From: Aquificaceae bacterium
GTDB lineage: Bacteria > Aquificota > Aquificia > Aquificales > Aquificaceae
Assembly: GCA_025057245.1 (NCBI GenBank)
Contig: JANWYC010000048.1
Coordinates: 1-7,211 of the forward strand
Length of the DNA: 7,211 nt
Reading direction: 5' to 3'
Below the pieces are notes generated by a model. The model ran no database searches. It was not told where the DNA came from and saw only the letters and a list, made by a program, of their open reading frames with translations. The translations under genes and the position numbers were made by a program. Shown here one piece after another: positions 1 through 5,681 of the stretch (its first letter is position 1; the number at the start of each line of letters is the position of its first letter).

Positions 1-1
1 A

Positions 2-322
<321 letters not shown>

Positions 323-331
323 AATTTCCTT

Positions 332-356
332 GGGGGCTTAAAGCCCCCCCTTATTT
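332..356 (+). terminator. Intrinsic terminator of thiC
   Basis: A GGGGGC / GCCCCC stem (332-337 with 343-348) encloses a five-base loop and is followed by TTATTT. It starts 10 bases after the thiC stop codon. The T tract is short and interrupted, but position and stem strength fit a Rho-independent terminator. Confidence 0.75.
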
Positions 357-360
357 AAGA

Positions 361-456
361 ACTTCAATAGAGAGTATCCCTCAATGTGGACATCTGTTCC
401 AAATCTTAGGTTAAGGAACTATGACTGAAGCTCCTAAACTTCGGTCAGTGAGCTCC
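361..456 (+). pseudogene. Possible TnpB (IS200/IS605) remnant, C-terminal scrap
   Basis: One frame reads PQCGHL (379-396), then a TAA stop at 412, then TEAPKLRS (424-447). TnpB proteins of IS200/IS605 elements carry a zinc ribbon with CPxCGH-type knuckles, and many end in a short tail containing EAP, so both landmarks occur here in order and in the same frame. Everything between them (the second Cys pair, the Asp catalytic motif and the NAA..NI helix) is missing, so at best this is an internally deleted relic. The tail codons lie on a strong stem-loop at 422-447, as expected where a TnpB 3' end overlaps the guide-RNA scaffold. No TnpA gene or intact left end is present. The similarity is short and could be chance. 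Confidence 0.25.
422..447 (+). other. Nine-base-pair stem-loop
   Basis: TGACTGAAG (422-430) pairs with CTTCGGTCA (439-447) around an eight-base loop, with one G-U pair when read as + strand RNA. There is no T tract, so it is not a terminator. Its place beside the TnpB-like tail suggests the right end of an IS200/IS605 element, but that link is an inference. Confidence 0.5.
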
Positions 457-475
457 ACGCCCTACCCCAGGGGCA

Positions 476-492
476 TTTATACCGCTAACTAC
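476..492 (+). repeat. Direct repeat, copy 1
   Basis: This 17-base word, TTTATACCGC(T)AACTAC, recurs at 679-695 with one mismatch (T to A). The copies are 203 bases apart. It lies just downstream of the TnpB-like stem-loop. The role is unknown; an element end or attachment-site duplication is possible. Confidence 0.6.
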
Positions 493-652
493 TCAGGAAA
501 ATCCCAAGCAGTGAAGGCTTGCGTAACTCCTTGCATCCCCACCTAACACGATTAGACATGTCTCTGGATGCACCTTTAACCACGCCGACTGTGGATAATT
601 TACAACAAAAGGTCATGTTTGTCAAGATAGATTAAATAATTAGTCACTAAGA

Positions 653-734
653 CTCAACGCTTCTTGTAATCAAAGTTTTTTATACCGCAAACTACGAGCT
701 TTGCGCTCCCGATGCTCTTACAAGAAGCTTTGAG
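653..734. repeat. Imperfect inverted repeat (16 of 17) with a 48-base centre
   Basis: The left arm 653-669 (CTCAACGCTTCTTGTAA) and right arm 718-734 (TTACAAGAAGCTTTGAG) are complementary except at one position. The 48-base centre contains direct repeat copy 2 and a small GAGC/GCTC hairpin at 696-708. The arms could be ends of a small non-autonomous element or could close a structured RNA. No ORF is associated with it. Confidence 0.6.
679..695 (+). repeat. Direct repeat, copy 2
   Basis: Second copy of the 17-base TTTATACCGC(A)AACTAC word found at 476-492, with one mismatch. It sits inside the inverted repeat 653-734. The sequences flanking the two copies do not match, so the duplication is confined to this word. 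Confidence 0.6.
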
Positions 735-779
735 AGACTGTTATTTGTCTAAAAATGCCTTCTGATGTCTGATAATTAG

Positions 780-878
780 CAACTTCGGAGTTCTGGCTAT
801 GGGAGAGTTCGTAAAACTCTTATAAATCAGGGACAAGAGATTTATCAGATAGTTGGACATAGCGGTCACCAAGCTTAA
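780..878 (+). pseudogene. Possible tyrosine recombinase C-terminal relic
   Basis: Between a TAG at 777 and a TAA at 876 one frame reads QLRSS, then TLINQGQEIYQIVGHSGHQA. Tyrosine recombinases carry HxLRHS, then an L..G.d...iq..LGHS pattern near the active site, and this scrap echoes both in order. The spacing is wrong by several residues, the box is incomplete, and no catalytic tyrosine follows before the stop, so it could only be a degraded piece. The same DNA holds two hairpins (804-809 with 815-820; 822-828 with 839-845), which offers a non-coding explanation. Treat as weak. Confidence 0.22.
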
Positions 879-881
879 TTT

Positions 882-920
882 CTTAACAAAAACTTAACCA
901 AAACTTAAAAAAATCTTAAC
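882..920 (+). promoter_or_regulatory. Four CTTAA(C/A) units at 11-base spacing, Pho-box-like array
   Basis: CTTAAC, CTTAAC, CTTAAA and CTTAAC start at 882, 893, 904 and 915, each exactly 11 bases apart with A/T-rich spacers. A fifth CTTAA at 874 is out of phase. Tandem half-sites at 11-base spacing are the hallmark of PhoB-subfamily response regulators: the B. subtilis PhoP box uses TTAACA-like units and the cyanobacterial SphR box uses CTTAACCT-like units. The array ends 10 bases before a -10-like hexamer, the geometry in which a Pho box replaces the -35 element. The alternative reading is phased A-tracts giving intrinsic curvature. The regulator itself is not in the window. Confidence 0.55.
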
Positions 921-930
921 TTTTAGGTTT

Positions 931-936
931 TATTCT
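931..936 (+). promoter_or_regulatory. Candidate -10 element of the glycan operon
   Basis: TATTCT matches TATAAT at four of six positions and lies 10 bases downstream of the 11-base repeat array, with no recognisable -35 hexamer. Transcription starting 6-8 bases later would begin at or just before the ATG at 945, giving a leaderless message. Confidence 0.35.
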
Positions 937-944
937 CATAACTG

Positions 945-1694
945 ATGAGATTAGCCCTTGTAGAAGTGCATGACGTTAGCCCCTACTATAAGAGTGAGTT
1001 TTTAGATGCGCTTGAACTTTTGGAGGAGGTGGGTTGCCATAGATTTTCTCTACTTGTAGTTCCCTATTTTTGGGAGAAGGTGAGCTTGGGGGGGGACGAG
1101 GAGTTTTTGCGTCTCTTAAGAAGCACGGGTGCGGAGATTCTTCTCCACGGATACACTCATAAGGGGAAGAGAAGGTTTCAGGATATACTGTGGACGGATG
1201 GGGAGGGAGAGTTTGGGGGAATTGACCTGCACGAGACATACCAAAAGGTTTACGCTGGGCTTGAGCTAATGGAATACTGCGGTTTCAAGGTTGACTTTTT
1301 CGTGCCACCTGCGTGGATTGGTAATCCATACTTGGAGGATGTTCTTTACTCTCTTAATATAAGAGGCGTTGCCTACAGGTGGCACATAAAAGACCTTAAA
1401 GGTGGAAAGGTCATAAAATCACCTGCTCTTACCTTTAGTAGCAGGCACTTTCTCTCGTGGCTCAGTCTGAAGTTCTTGCCAGAACTGGAAAAGTTTTACA
1501 GTGGGCAAGAGGTTATAAGGCTTGCCATACACATGGCAGACTTCAGAGACCAAAGAAAGGTAAACCTTTGGAAGCAAATAATGACGGAGATAAAAAGTTC
1601 AAGGAGGTGGACAAACTATGGGGAACTATTTGGCGAAGGCGGACCTTCATCTTCATTCCAAAGCCTCAAACCTGCCGGGTGGATGGTTCAGTAG
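945..1694 (+). CDS. Predicted DUF2334-family deacetylase (NodB-like fold)
   Basis: This 249-residue protein resembles the DUF2334/COG3233 branch of the polysaccharide deacetylase superfamily, metal-dependent enzymes thought to remove acyl groups from carbohydrates. The visible motifs are VHDVSP at residues 8-13 (Asp10 would be the metal/base residue), HGYTH at 68-72 (His68 and His72 as metal ligands), PPAW at 121-124 and LAIH at 193-196, a fitting C-terminal catalytic histidine. Length is normal for the family and no signal peptide is seen, so action is probably cytosolic. ATG 945 is chosen because an in-frame TAA lies at 939 and the first strand begins at residue 2; no Shine-Dalgarno is visible. 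The last 26 codons overlap the next gene, and the Ser/Pro/Gly-rich tail (about 232-249) looks like read-through rather than core fold. The substrate is unknown. Confidence 0.85.
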   Translation: MRLALVEVHDVSPYYKSEFLDALELLEEVGCHRFSLLVVPYFWEKVSLGGDEEFLRLLRSTGAEILLHGYTHKGKRRFQDILWTDGEGEFGGIDLHETYQKVYAGLELMEYCGFKVDFFVPPAWIGNPYLEDVLYSLNIRGVAYRWHIKDLKGGKVIKSPALTFSSRHFLSWLSLKFLPELEKFYSGQEVIRLAIHMADFRDQRKVNLWKQIMTEIKSSRRWTNYGELFGEGGPSSSFQSLKPAGWMVQ

Positions 1695-3864
1695 GCTGAT
1701 AGGGTGTCCAGAAAGTCTTACAGAACCAAAGGAGTTATACAAGAGGCTTAAAAATAGAGGCATGAGCTTTGTTACCATAACCGACCACAACACCATACAG
1801 GGTGTTCTTGAATTAGCCCACATGGAGGATGTGTTCCTCGGATGCGAATATACGGTGCAAATACCAGAAGATAAAGCTAAAGTGCATGTATTAGTTTACG
1901 GTCTTAGGGAACAGGACCACGAGGAGTTAATGAAGTTGAGGGAGAACATTTACGATTTTGTAAAGTATCTCAAGTTAAATAGGTTGGCTCATTCCCTCGC
2001 TCACCCTCTATACTCCGTTCAGGGAACTAACGTGAACAAAATGCTTGTGGAAAAGTTTGTTCTTCTTTTTGACAACTGGGAGGTGGTAAATGGCACGAGG
2101 GGTGATGATATAAGATACATAGAGGAGACCATAGCCAGAAACTACGATGGTTGGGATAAGATACACTTCCTCGCAGAAAAACATAAGATTGAACCACAGA
2201 GAATAAGAGAAAGAATAACCTTTACCGCAGGTTCTGATGACCATGGTGGTATGGACGTAGGTAGAACATGGACTGAGGTTGAAAATGCAAGGACTAAAGA
2301 AGAATTCCTAAAAGGTCTATGGGATGGAAGAACACAAGTGGGCACGGAGAAGCTGGGTGAGGGGAGGCTTCTTAACATGGTTTGCAGGGTAGGTTATGAT
2401 TTCCTCAAGAGTAAGAATCGTATACCTTCTGAGGCACGCCCCGTTATGGACTACATTTTCATGCATTCAGATAACCCTGCGGTAGGTTTCCTACTGAAAA
2501 GTTTCCTTGGTATAAAATCTCAAAGACACGACCTTTTAAGAGATATACTGAAAGTTTTACCCCACTTTGTTCTTGATAGATTTTTAAAAAGCCCCTCACC
2601 GCAAACCCTTGGGGAGCTGTGCCTGTCGCTAATGGCTCATAGCCTCCCCGCCTTTTTAAAATACGCTCAGAAAAGAGAAGAGAGTAGGATAAAAGAGCTG
2701 GGAAGAGCTTTTGGCATAACCAACGGAAGACAGCCAAAAGTTGCCTACATTACAGACACATACCATCACATAAACGGCGTTGCCAGAAGTGCTAGGCTTA
2801 TAAGACAGATAGCCCTTGAGGAAGATATGCCTTTTACGGTCATAGTCTCTAATCACAAGGTGGGTGAAGAAGAAAAACTGATAAACCTTAAACCCATAGT
2901 GGAAATTCCCACGCCTTTCTACGAAGAGTTAAAAATGGGACTTCCCAACCTACTGGAACTTATAGACCTTTTGGAAGAGGAAGGCTTTACGCAGGTGCAC
3001 TTGGCTACGCCCGGACCTCTTGGTATTTTGGGGCTTATTGCCGGCAAGGTGCTTAACCTGAGGGTTACCTTTGCTTTTCACACAGACCTGCCAGCCTACG
3101 CCAGAACATACACAGGAGACCCGCAAGTGGAAGAGCTTTTCTGGAAAGCCTTTCTACTCATAGGCGACCTTTCAGACAAATTCTTTGTTCCATCTGAATA
3201 CTACAGAAAGTTGTTTGTAAACAAAGGACTTAGCTACGGAAAAGTAAGCGTGTTTAAGCGCGGCGTGGATACGGAGCTATTCTCACCATACAAGCGGGAG
3301 GAAAACTTCTGGAGTAAAAGATTTGACATCAAGAAACATCAGAAGGTTATACTTTACGTAGGTCGTGTTTCTAAGGAGAAGGGGCTGGATAACTTCTTGT
3401 ATGTGGCAAGGTGCTTCCCAGAAGATGCCTTCGTTATAGTTGGGGATGGTCCATACAGAGCTGAAATAGAGGCAAAAAGACCTAACAATGTCTACTTTAC
3501 AGGATACATGGTGGGAGAAGAGCTGGCAAAGGCTTACGCAAGCTCAGATGTGTTTCTCTTCCCCTCGGAAACAGAGACTTACGGACAGGTGGTTCTGGAA
3601 GCTATGGCAAGCGGTCTGCCTGTGGTGGTAAGCTCAAGGGGAGCTTCTCACGAACACGTGGAGGAAGGCGTAAACGGCTTTATAGCTACAAAACCAGAAG
3701 ACTTTGTGGAAAAGCTTTCCATACTTCTTGAGAATGAAAGCCTGCGTAAGAACATGGCTCAGGAAGCCTACTACAGGGCGAAAAGTCTTGATATGAGAAA
3801 GAGTTATATAGATTACATGTTATCCATAGCAGGTCTGGGAAGGTTGGTTCATGAAGCTAATTGA
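1618..3864 (+). CDS. PHP phosphoesterase-GT4 glycosyltransferase fusion
   Basis: This 748-residue protein joins two enzymes. Residues 8-230 form a PHP domain with its metal ligands in place: HLH (11-13), TDH (55-57), Glu77, His90, AHP (128-130) and SDDH (206-209), so hydrolysis of a phosphate ester is plausible. Residues about 240-370 are an unassigned, probably helical linker. Residues 373-735 are a GT-B retaining transferase of family GT4: HHINGV (383-388) at the acceptor side, FHTD (487-490), RGVDTELFSP (548-557), YVGR (580-583), VGDGP (608-612) and the nucleotide-sugar EX7E pair Glu653/Glu661. NGV and FHTDLPAY resemble SqdX/MgtA-type glycolipid transferases. AGGAGGT at 1602-1608, nine bases before the ATG, fixes the start inside the deacetylase gene. 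No membrane span is evident. Donor and acceptor are unknown; the PHP half may trim the phosphorylated product or donor. Confidence 0.92.
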   Translation: MGNYLAKADLHLHSKASNLPGGWFSRLIGCPESLTEPKELYKRLKNRGMSFVTITDHNTIQGVLELAHMEDVFLGCEYTVQIPEDKAKVHVLVYGLREQDHEELMKLRENIYDFVKYLKLNRLAHSLAHPLYSVQGTNVNKMLVEKFVLLFDNWEVVNGTRGDDIRYIEETIARNYDGWDKIHFLAEKHKIEPQRIRERITFTAGSDDHGGMDVGRTWTEVENARTKEEFLKGLWDGRTQVGTEKLGEGRLLNMVCRVGYDFLKSKNRIPSEARPVMDYIFMHSDNPAVGFLLKSFLGIKSQRHDLLRDILKVLPHFVLDRFLKSPSPQTLGELCLSLMAHSLPAFLKYAQKREESRIKELGRAFGITNGRQPKVAYITDTYHHINGVARSARLIRQIALEEDMPFTVIVSNHKVGEEEKLINLKPIVEIPTPFYEELKMGLPNLLELIDLLEEEGFTQVHLATPGPLGILGLIAGKVLNLRVTFAFHTDLPAYARTYTGDPQVEELFWKAFLLIGDLSDKFFVPSEYYRKLFVNKGLSYGKVSVFKRGVDTELFSPYKREENFWSKRFDIKKHQKVILYVGRVSKEKGLDNFLYVARCFPEDAFVIVGDGPYRAEIEAKRPNNVYFTGYMVGEELAKAYASSDVFLFPSETETYGQVVLEAMASGLPVVVSSRGASHEHVEEGVNGFIATKPEDFVEKLSILLENESLRKNMAQEAYYRAKSLDMRKSYIDYMLSIAGLGRLVHEAN

Positions 3865-4960
3865 CATAACACCCTACTTTCATAAAAAAAGTGGGGGCAT
3901 AAAGCGGTATATTTTGGAAAAGATAAAGTTTTTCAGAAATAAGGATGTTCAGCATGTTCTCATAATTCCCGGAAAGCATAGACGCACATACTATATGGAT
4001 TCTACAAAGGTTTACGAAATTTCCTCCTTTCCATTACCTATGACTGGTGGCTACAGGTTTTTCTCTTCTTTTTCTGAAATAAGGGAGATACTTTACAGAG
4101 AGTCACCCGATGTGGTAGAGCTGGGTGGAACTTATCAACCCATAACCGCCCTGAAATCTGACTCTTATCTTCTTAGCGTTTTCTATCACTCCGATATAAG
4201 AACGGAGCTAACCCTCCTTCCAGCTCCGCAAAGGCTTAAAAGAACTCTGACAGAGAGGATTGTTAAGAACAAACTTTCCAAAGCAAACCTCATAATAACT
4301 CCATCCGTAGCACAAGAGGAGTTTCTAAGGTCTTACCATGTAGAGAACGTCATCACAGTAAATCTGGGTGTAGACACGCAGGTCTTTAATCCTCAGAGGA
4401 GGAATCCTTACTTTAACAGAATTTTAGGTGTAAAGGAGAACACTATAAAACTGCTGTATGTGGGCAGGCTCTCGCCCGAGAAAAACATAAACTTTCTGTT
4501 GGAGTTTTTCAGGCACCTTGACCCTACCCTTTTCCACCTTGTAGTTGTGGGAGATGGACCTCTGAGAAAGAGGGTAGAGAAGGCAGCTTGCAAACTGCCT
4601 AACCTTACCTATTTAGGTTACCTCCAGAAACAAGAGGAATTAGCAGAGGTTTACGCCAGCTGTGATATTTATCTGAACACTTCCTCCGGGGAAACCTACG
4701 GGCTGTCTTTTCTTGAAGCTCAGGCTTGCGGTTGTTTGGTGATAGCCCTTGACCACGGACTTGAAACACAGCCCTTTAGGGAGTTTCTCGCAGAGGAACT
4801 TAGTGTGGAAGCCTTCTACAGTGCTTTGATGAAAGCCTGTGATGCTTTAGAACCTTCTACTAAACAGAGGGTAAGCTCATACATATCTGAGCGATTTTCG
4901 TGGGAGGCTACCTTTGACAGGCTTTTAGACGTTTATAGCCAGTTTTTACTTAGGGTCTAA
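3851..4960 (+). CDS. GT4 family glycosyltransferase
   Basis: This 369-residue GT-B enzyme should transfer a sugar from a nucleotide-activated donor with retention of configuration. The N-terminal half has the glycine-rich acceptor loop SGGIKRY (14-20) and YHSD (112-115), and NLGVDTQVFN (171-180) leads into the donor domain. YVGRLSPEKN (203-212), VGDGP (233-237) and the EX7E pair Glu281/Glu289 in ETYGLSFLE complete the GT4 signature. Length is typical. GGAAGG at 3838-3843 sits seven bases before the ATG, and the gene overlaps the PHP-GT gene by 14 bases, so the two are probably translationally coupled. It is clearly diverged from the GT half of its neighbour (SGG rather than NGV at the acceptor loop), so it probably adds a second sugar to a common product. 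The specific linkage cannot be read from the sequence. Confidence 0.93.
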   Translation: MKLIDITPYFHKKSGGIKRYILEKIKFFRNKDVQHVLIIPGKHRRTYYMDSTKVYEISSFPLPMTGGYRFFSSFSEIREILYRESPDVVELGGTYQPITALKSDSYLLSVFYHSDIRTELTLLPAPQRLKRTLTERIVKNKLSKANLIITPSVAQEEFLRSYHVENVITVNLGVDTQVFNPQRRNPYFNRILGVKENTIKLLYVGRLSPEKNINFLLEFFRHLDPTLFHLVVVGDGPLRKRVEKAACKLPNLTYLGYLQKQEELAEVYASCDIYLNTSSGETYGLSFLEAQACGCLVIALDHGLETQPFREFLAEELSVEAFYSALMKACDALEPSTKQRVSSYISERFSWEATFDRLLDVYSQFLLRV

Positions 4961-4973
4961 AACAAATAGTTAG

Positions 4974-5032
4974 TGAACTTCAATGGCGACGGACTCTGTA
5001 TTTTATGCCTGTCCGATGTAATTGTAAGTTCA
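4974..5032 (+). other. Long stem-loop after the glycosyltransferase operon
   Basis: TGAACTT (4974-4980) pairs with AAGTTCA (5026-5032). Inside it AAT pairs with ATT, and CGGAC (4990-4994) pairs with GTCCG (5011-5015) around a 16-base loop. It starts 14 bases after the stop codon of the last glycosyltransferase. No T tract follows, so it may protect the 3' end of the mRNA rather than terminate it. Confidence 0.5.
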
Positions 5033-5044
5033 GGCTTCAGTATT

Positions 5045-5063
5045 GGTTACTAATAACCGTTTA
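5045..5063 (+). terminator. Weak candidate terminator hairpin
   Basis: GGTTA (5045-5049) pairs with TAACC (5054-5058) around CTAA and is followed by GTTTA. The stem is short and AT-rich and the T run is poor, so it is at most a weak terminator for the operon. Confidence 0.25.
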
Positions 5064-5129
5064 AATAGAAACGTAGTGACAAAAATAGACAATTTTACAT
5101 CTTGGCAAAGTTCATTACGATTTTAGGAC

Positions 5130-5282
5130 ATTATTTGCACCGTGTGAAGTAGTTGGTGTCCAACGTCGCACGGTGTGAATGGTAAAGCAGGATTAGTCCA
5201 TTATTGGGGCTAATTGGGATTGGTTTTAACAATCCCATAGAGGAGTTTATAGTCCCTCTACCTGCGAGACCTGTTCTCGTAG
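5130..5282 (+). ncRNA. Candidate structured RNA with four tightly packed hairpins
   Basis: Reading the + strand as RNA, a 15-pair stem (5130-5144 with 5169-5183) contains four or more G-U pairs and is capped by GTTGG/CCAAC (5152-5156 with 5160-5164). Then three stems follow almost without gaps: TGGGATTG/CAATCCCA (5215-5222 with 5230-5237), TAGAGGA/TCCCTCTA with one bulge (5238-5260), and CTGCGAGA/TCTCGTAG (5262-5269 with 5275-5282). TAATT at 5211 could pair with AATTA at 5290 to close a multi-branch junction. The G-U pairs favour transcription of this strand. It matches none of tRNA, tmRNA, SRP, 6S or RNase P RNA by the landmarks I know. Its identity is unknown. Confidence 0.4.
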
Positions 5283-5378
5283 TTGAATAAATTATTATGG
5301 GAATGGGAACTATGTTAATTTTTCCATACCAAGAACAGAAAAAAGAAAATAGTAGAAAACTCTGGGATAAAGGAGGGC

Positions 5379-5570
5379 TTGCGTTTGGTATTCTCCGCGC
5401 ACCTTGCCACTGGTGAGGATAACGGAGATGCCCATCTTAAGAACCTTCTTAACCACCTTCAGGTAGTTCTTACTACCACGAACCGTAAGCTAAACCTTGA
5501 ACCTCCGCAGGAGTATTCTAAACAGAGTTTCACGGTCAGAGGAAGAAGAGAGTTGTTGCTAAAGCGATAG
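5379..5570 (+). pseudogene. Small ORF with a HipA-like DxHxxN motif, possible relic
   Basis: A TTG-started frame of 63 codons (open from 5319) reads RLVFS and then NGDAHLKN. HipA-type kinases have a closely similar stretch, in which Asp and Asn of DxHxxN belong to the catalytic loop. Here about seven extra residues split RLVFS from the motif, and nothing after it resembles HipA. AGGAGG at 5371-5376 is only two bases from the TTG, too close for a good ribosome site. Codon choice (CTT for Leu, AAC for Asn) resembles the neighbours. The opposite strand is also open (5313-5489), so coding is unproven. It is either a HipA scrap or a chance ORF. Confidence 0.18.
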
Positions 5571-5681
5571 GTGCTTAAAAGTCAATTATCTAACCTTTTT
5601 GGAGCACAAAATACTCCTCAAATCCTAATGTAGCTTATATTAAAATATCTCAACCGTTTGACTTTATTAGAGGTGAAAGGT
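5571..5681 (+). promoter_or_regulatory. Upstream region of gltB with ribosome binding site
   Basis: GAGGTG at 5670-5675 lies six bases before the gltB ATG and is a good ribosome binding site. TATATT at 5636-5641 could serve as a -10 element but no convincing -35 lies at the right distance. A small GGAG/CTCC hairpin (5601-5604 with 5614-5617) is present. No riboswitch is recognised. Confidence 0.35.

Noticed and set aside
359..368. GAACTTCAAT shared with 4975-4984, as possible direct repeats flanking the operon
   Set aside because: A ten-base match between two regions of 600-700 bases is expected by chance, and the flanks do not match.
554..563. Perfect 10-base palindrome AGACATGTCT as an operator
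   Set aside because: It is isolated, far from any gene start and not repeated; there is no support for a function.
694..734. tRNA-like D-arm on the minus strand (GCTT...GAGC followed by ATCGGG)
   Set aside because: The anticodon stem does not pair and there is no TTCGA T-loop; the resemblance stops after the D-arm.
976..1239. Minus-strand frame inside the deacetylase gene, and similar minus frames inside the PHP-GT, GT4 and gltB genes
   Set aside because: They are mirror frames of strongly conserved genes; they are proline/serine-rich or low in complexity and lack ribosome sites.
5130..5282. CRISPR array or tRNA cloverleaf in the hairpin-rich region
   Set aside because: The stems are all different and there are no repeated units with spacers; no T-loop consensus or CCA-type acceptor end is present.
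5283..5316. Promoter with TTGAAT and TATGTT before the small ORF
   Set aside because: The two hexamers are 22 bases apart, too far for a normal promoter.
5658..5663. TTGACT as the -35 element of gltB
   Set aside because: A -10 element at the usual spacing would fall on the gltB start codon.
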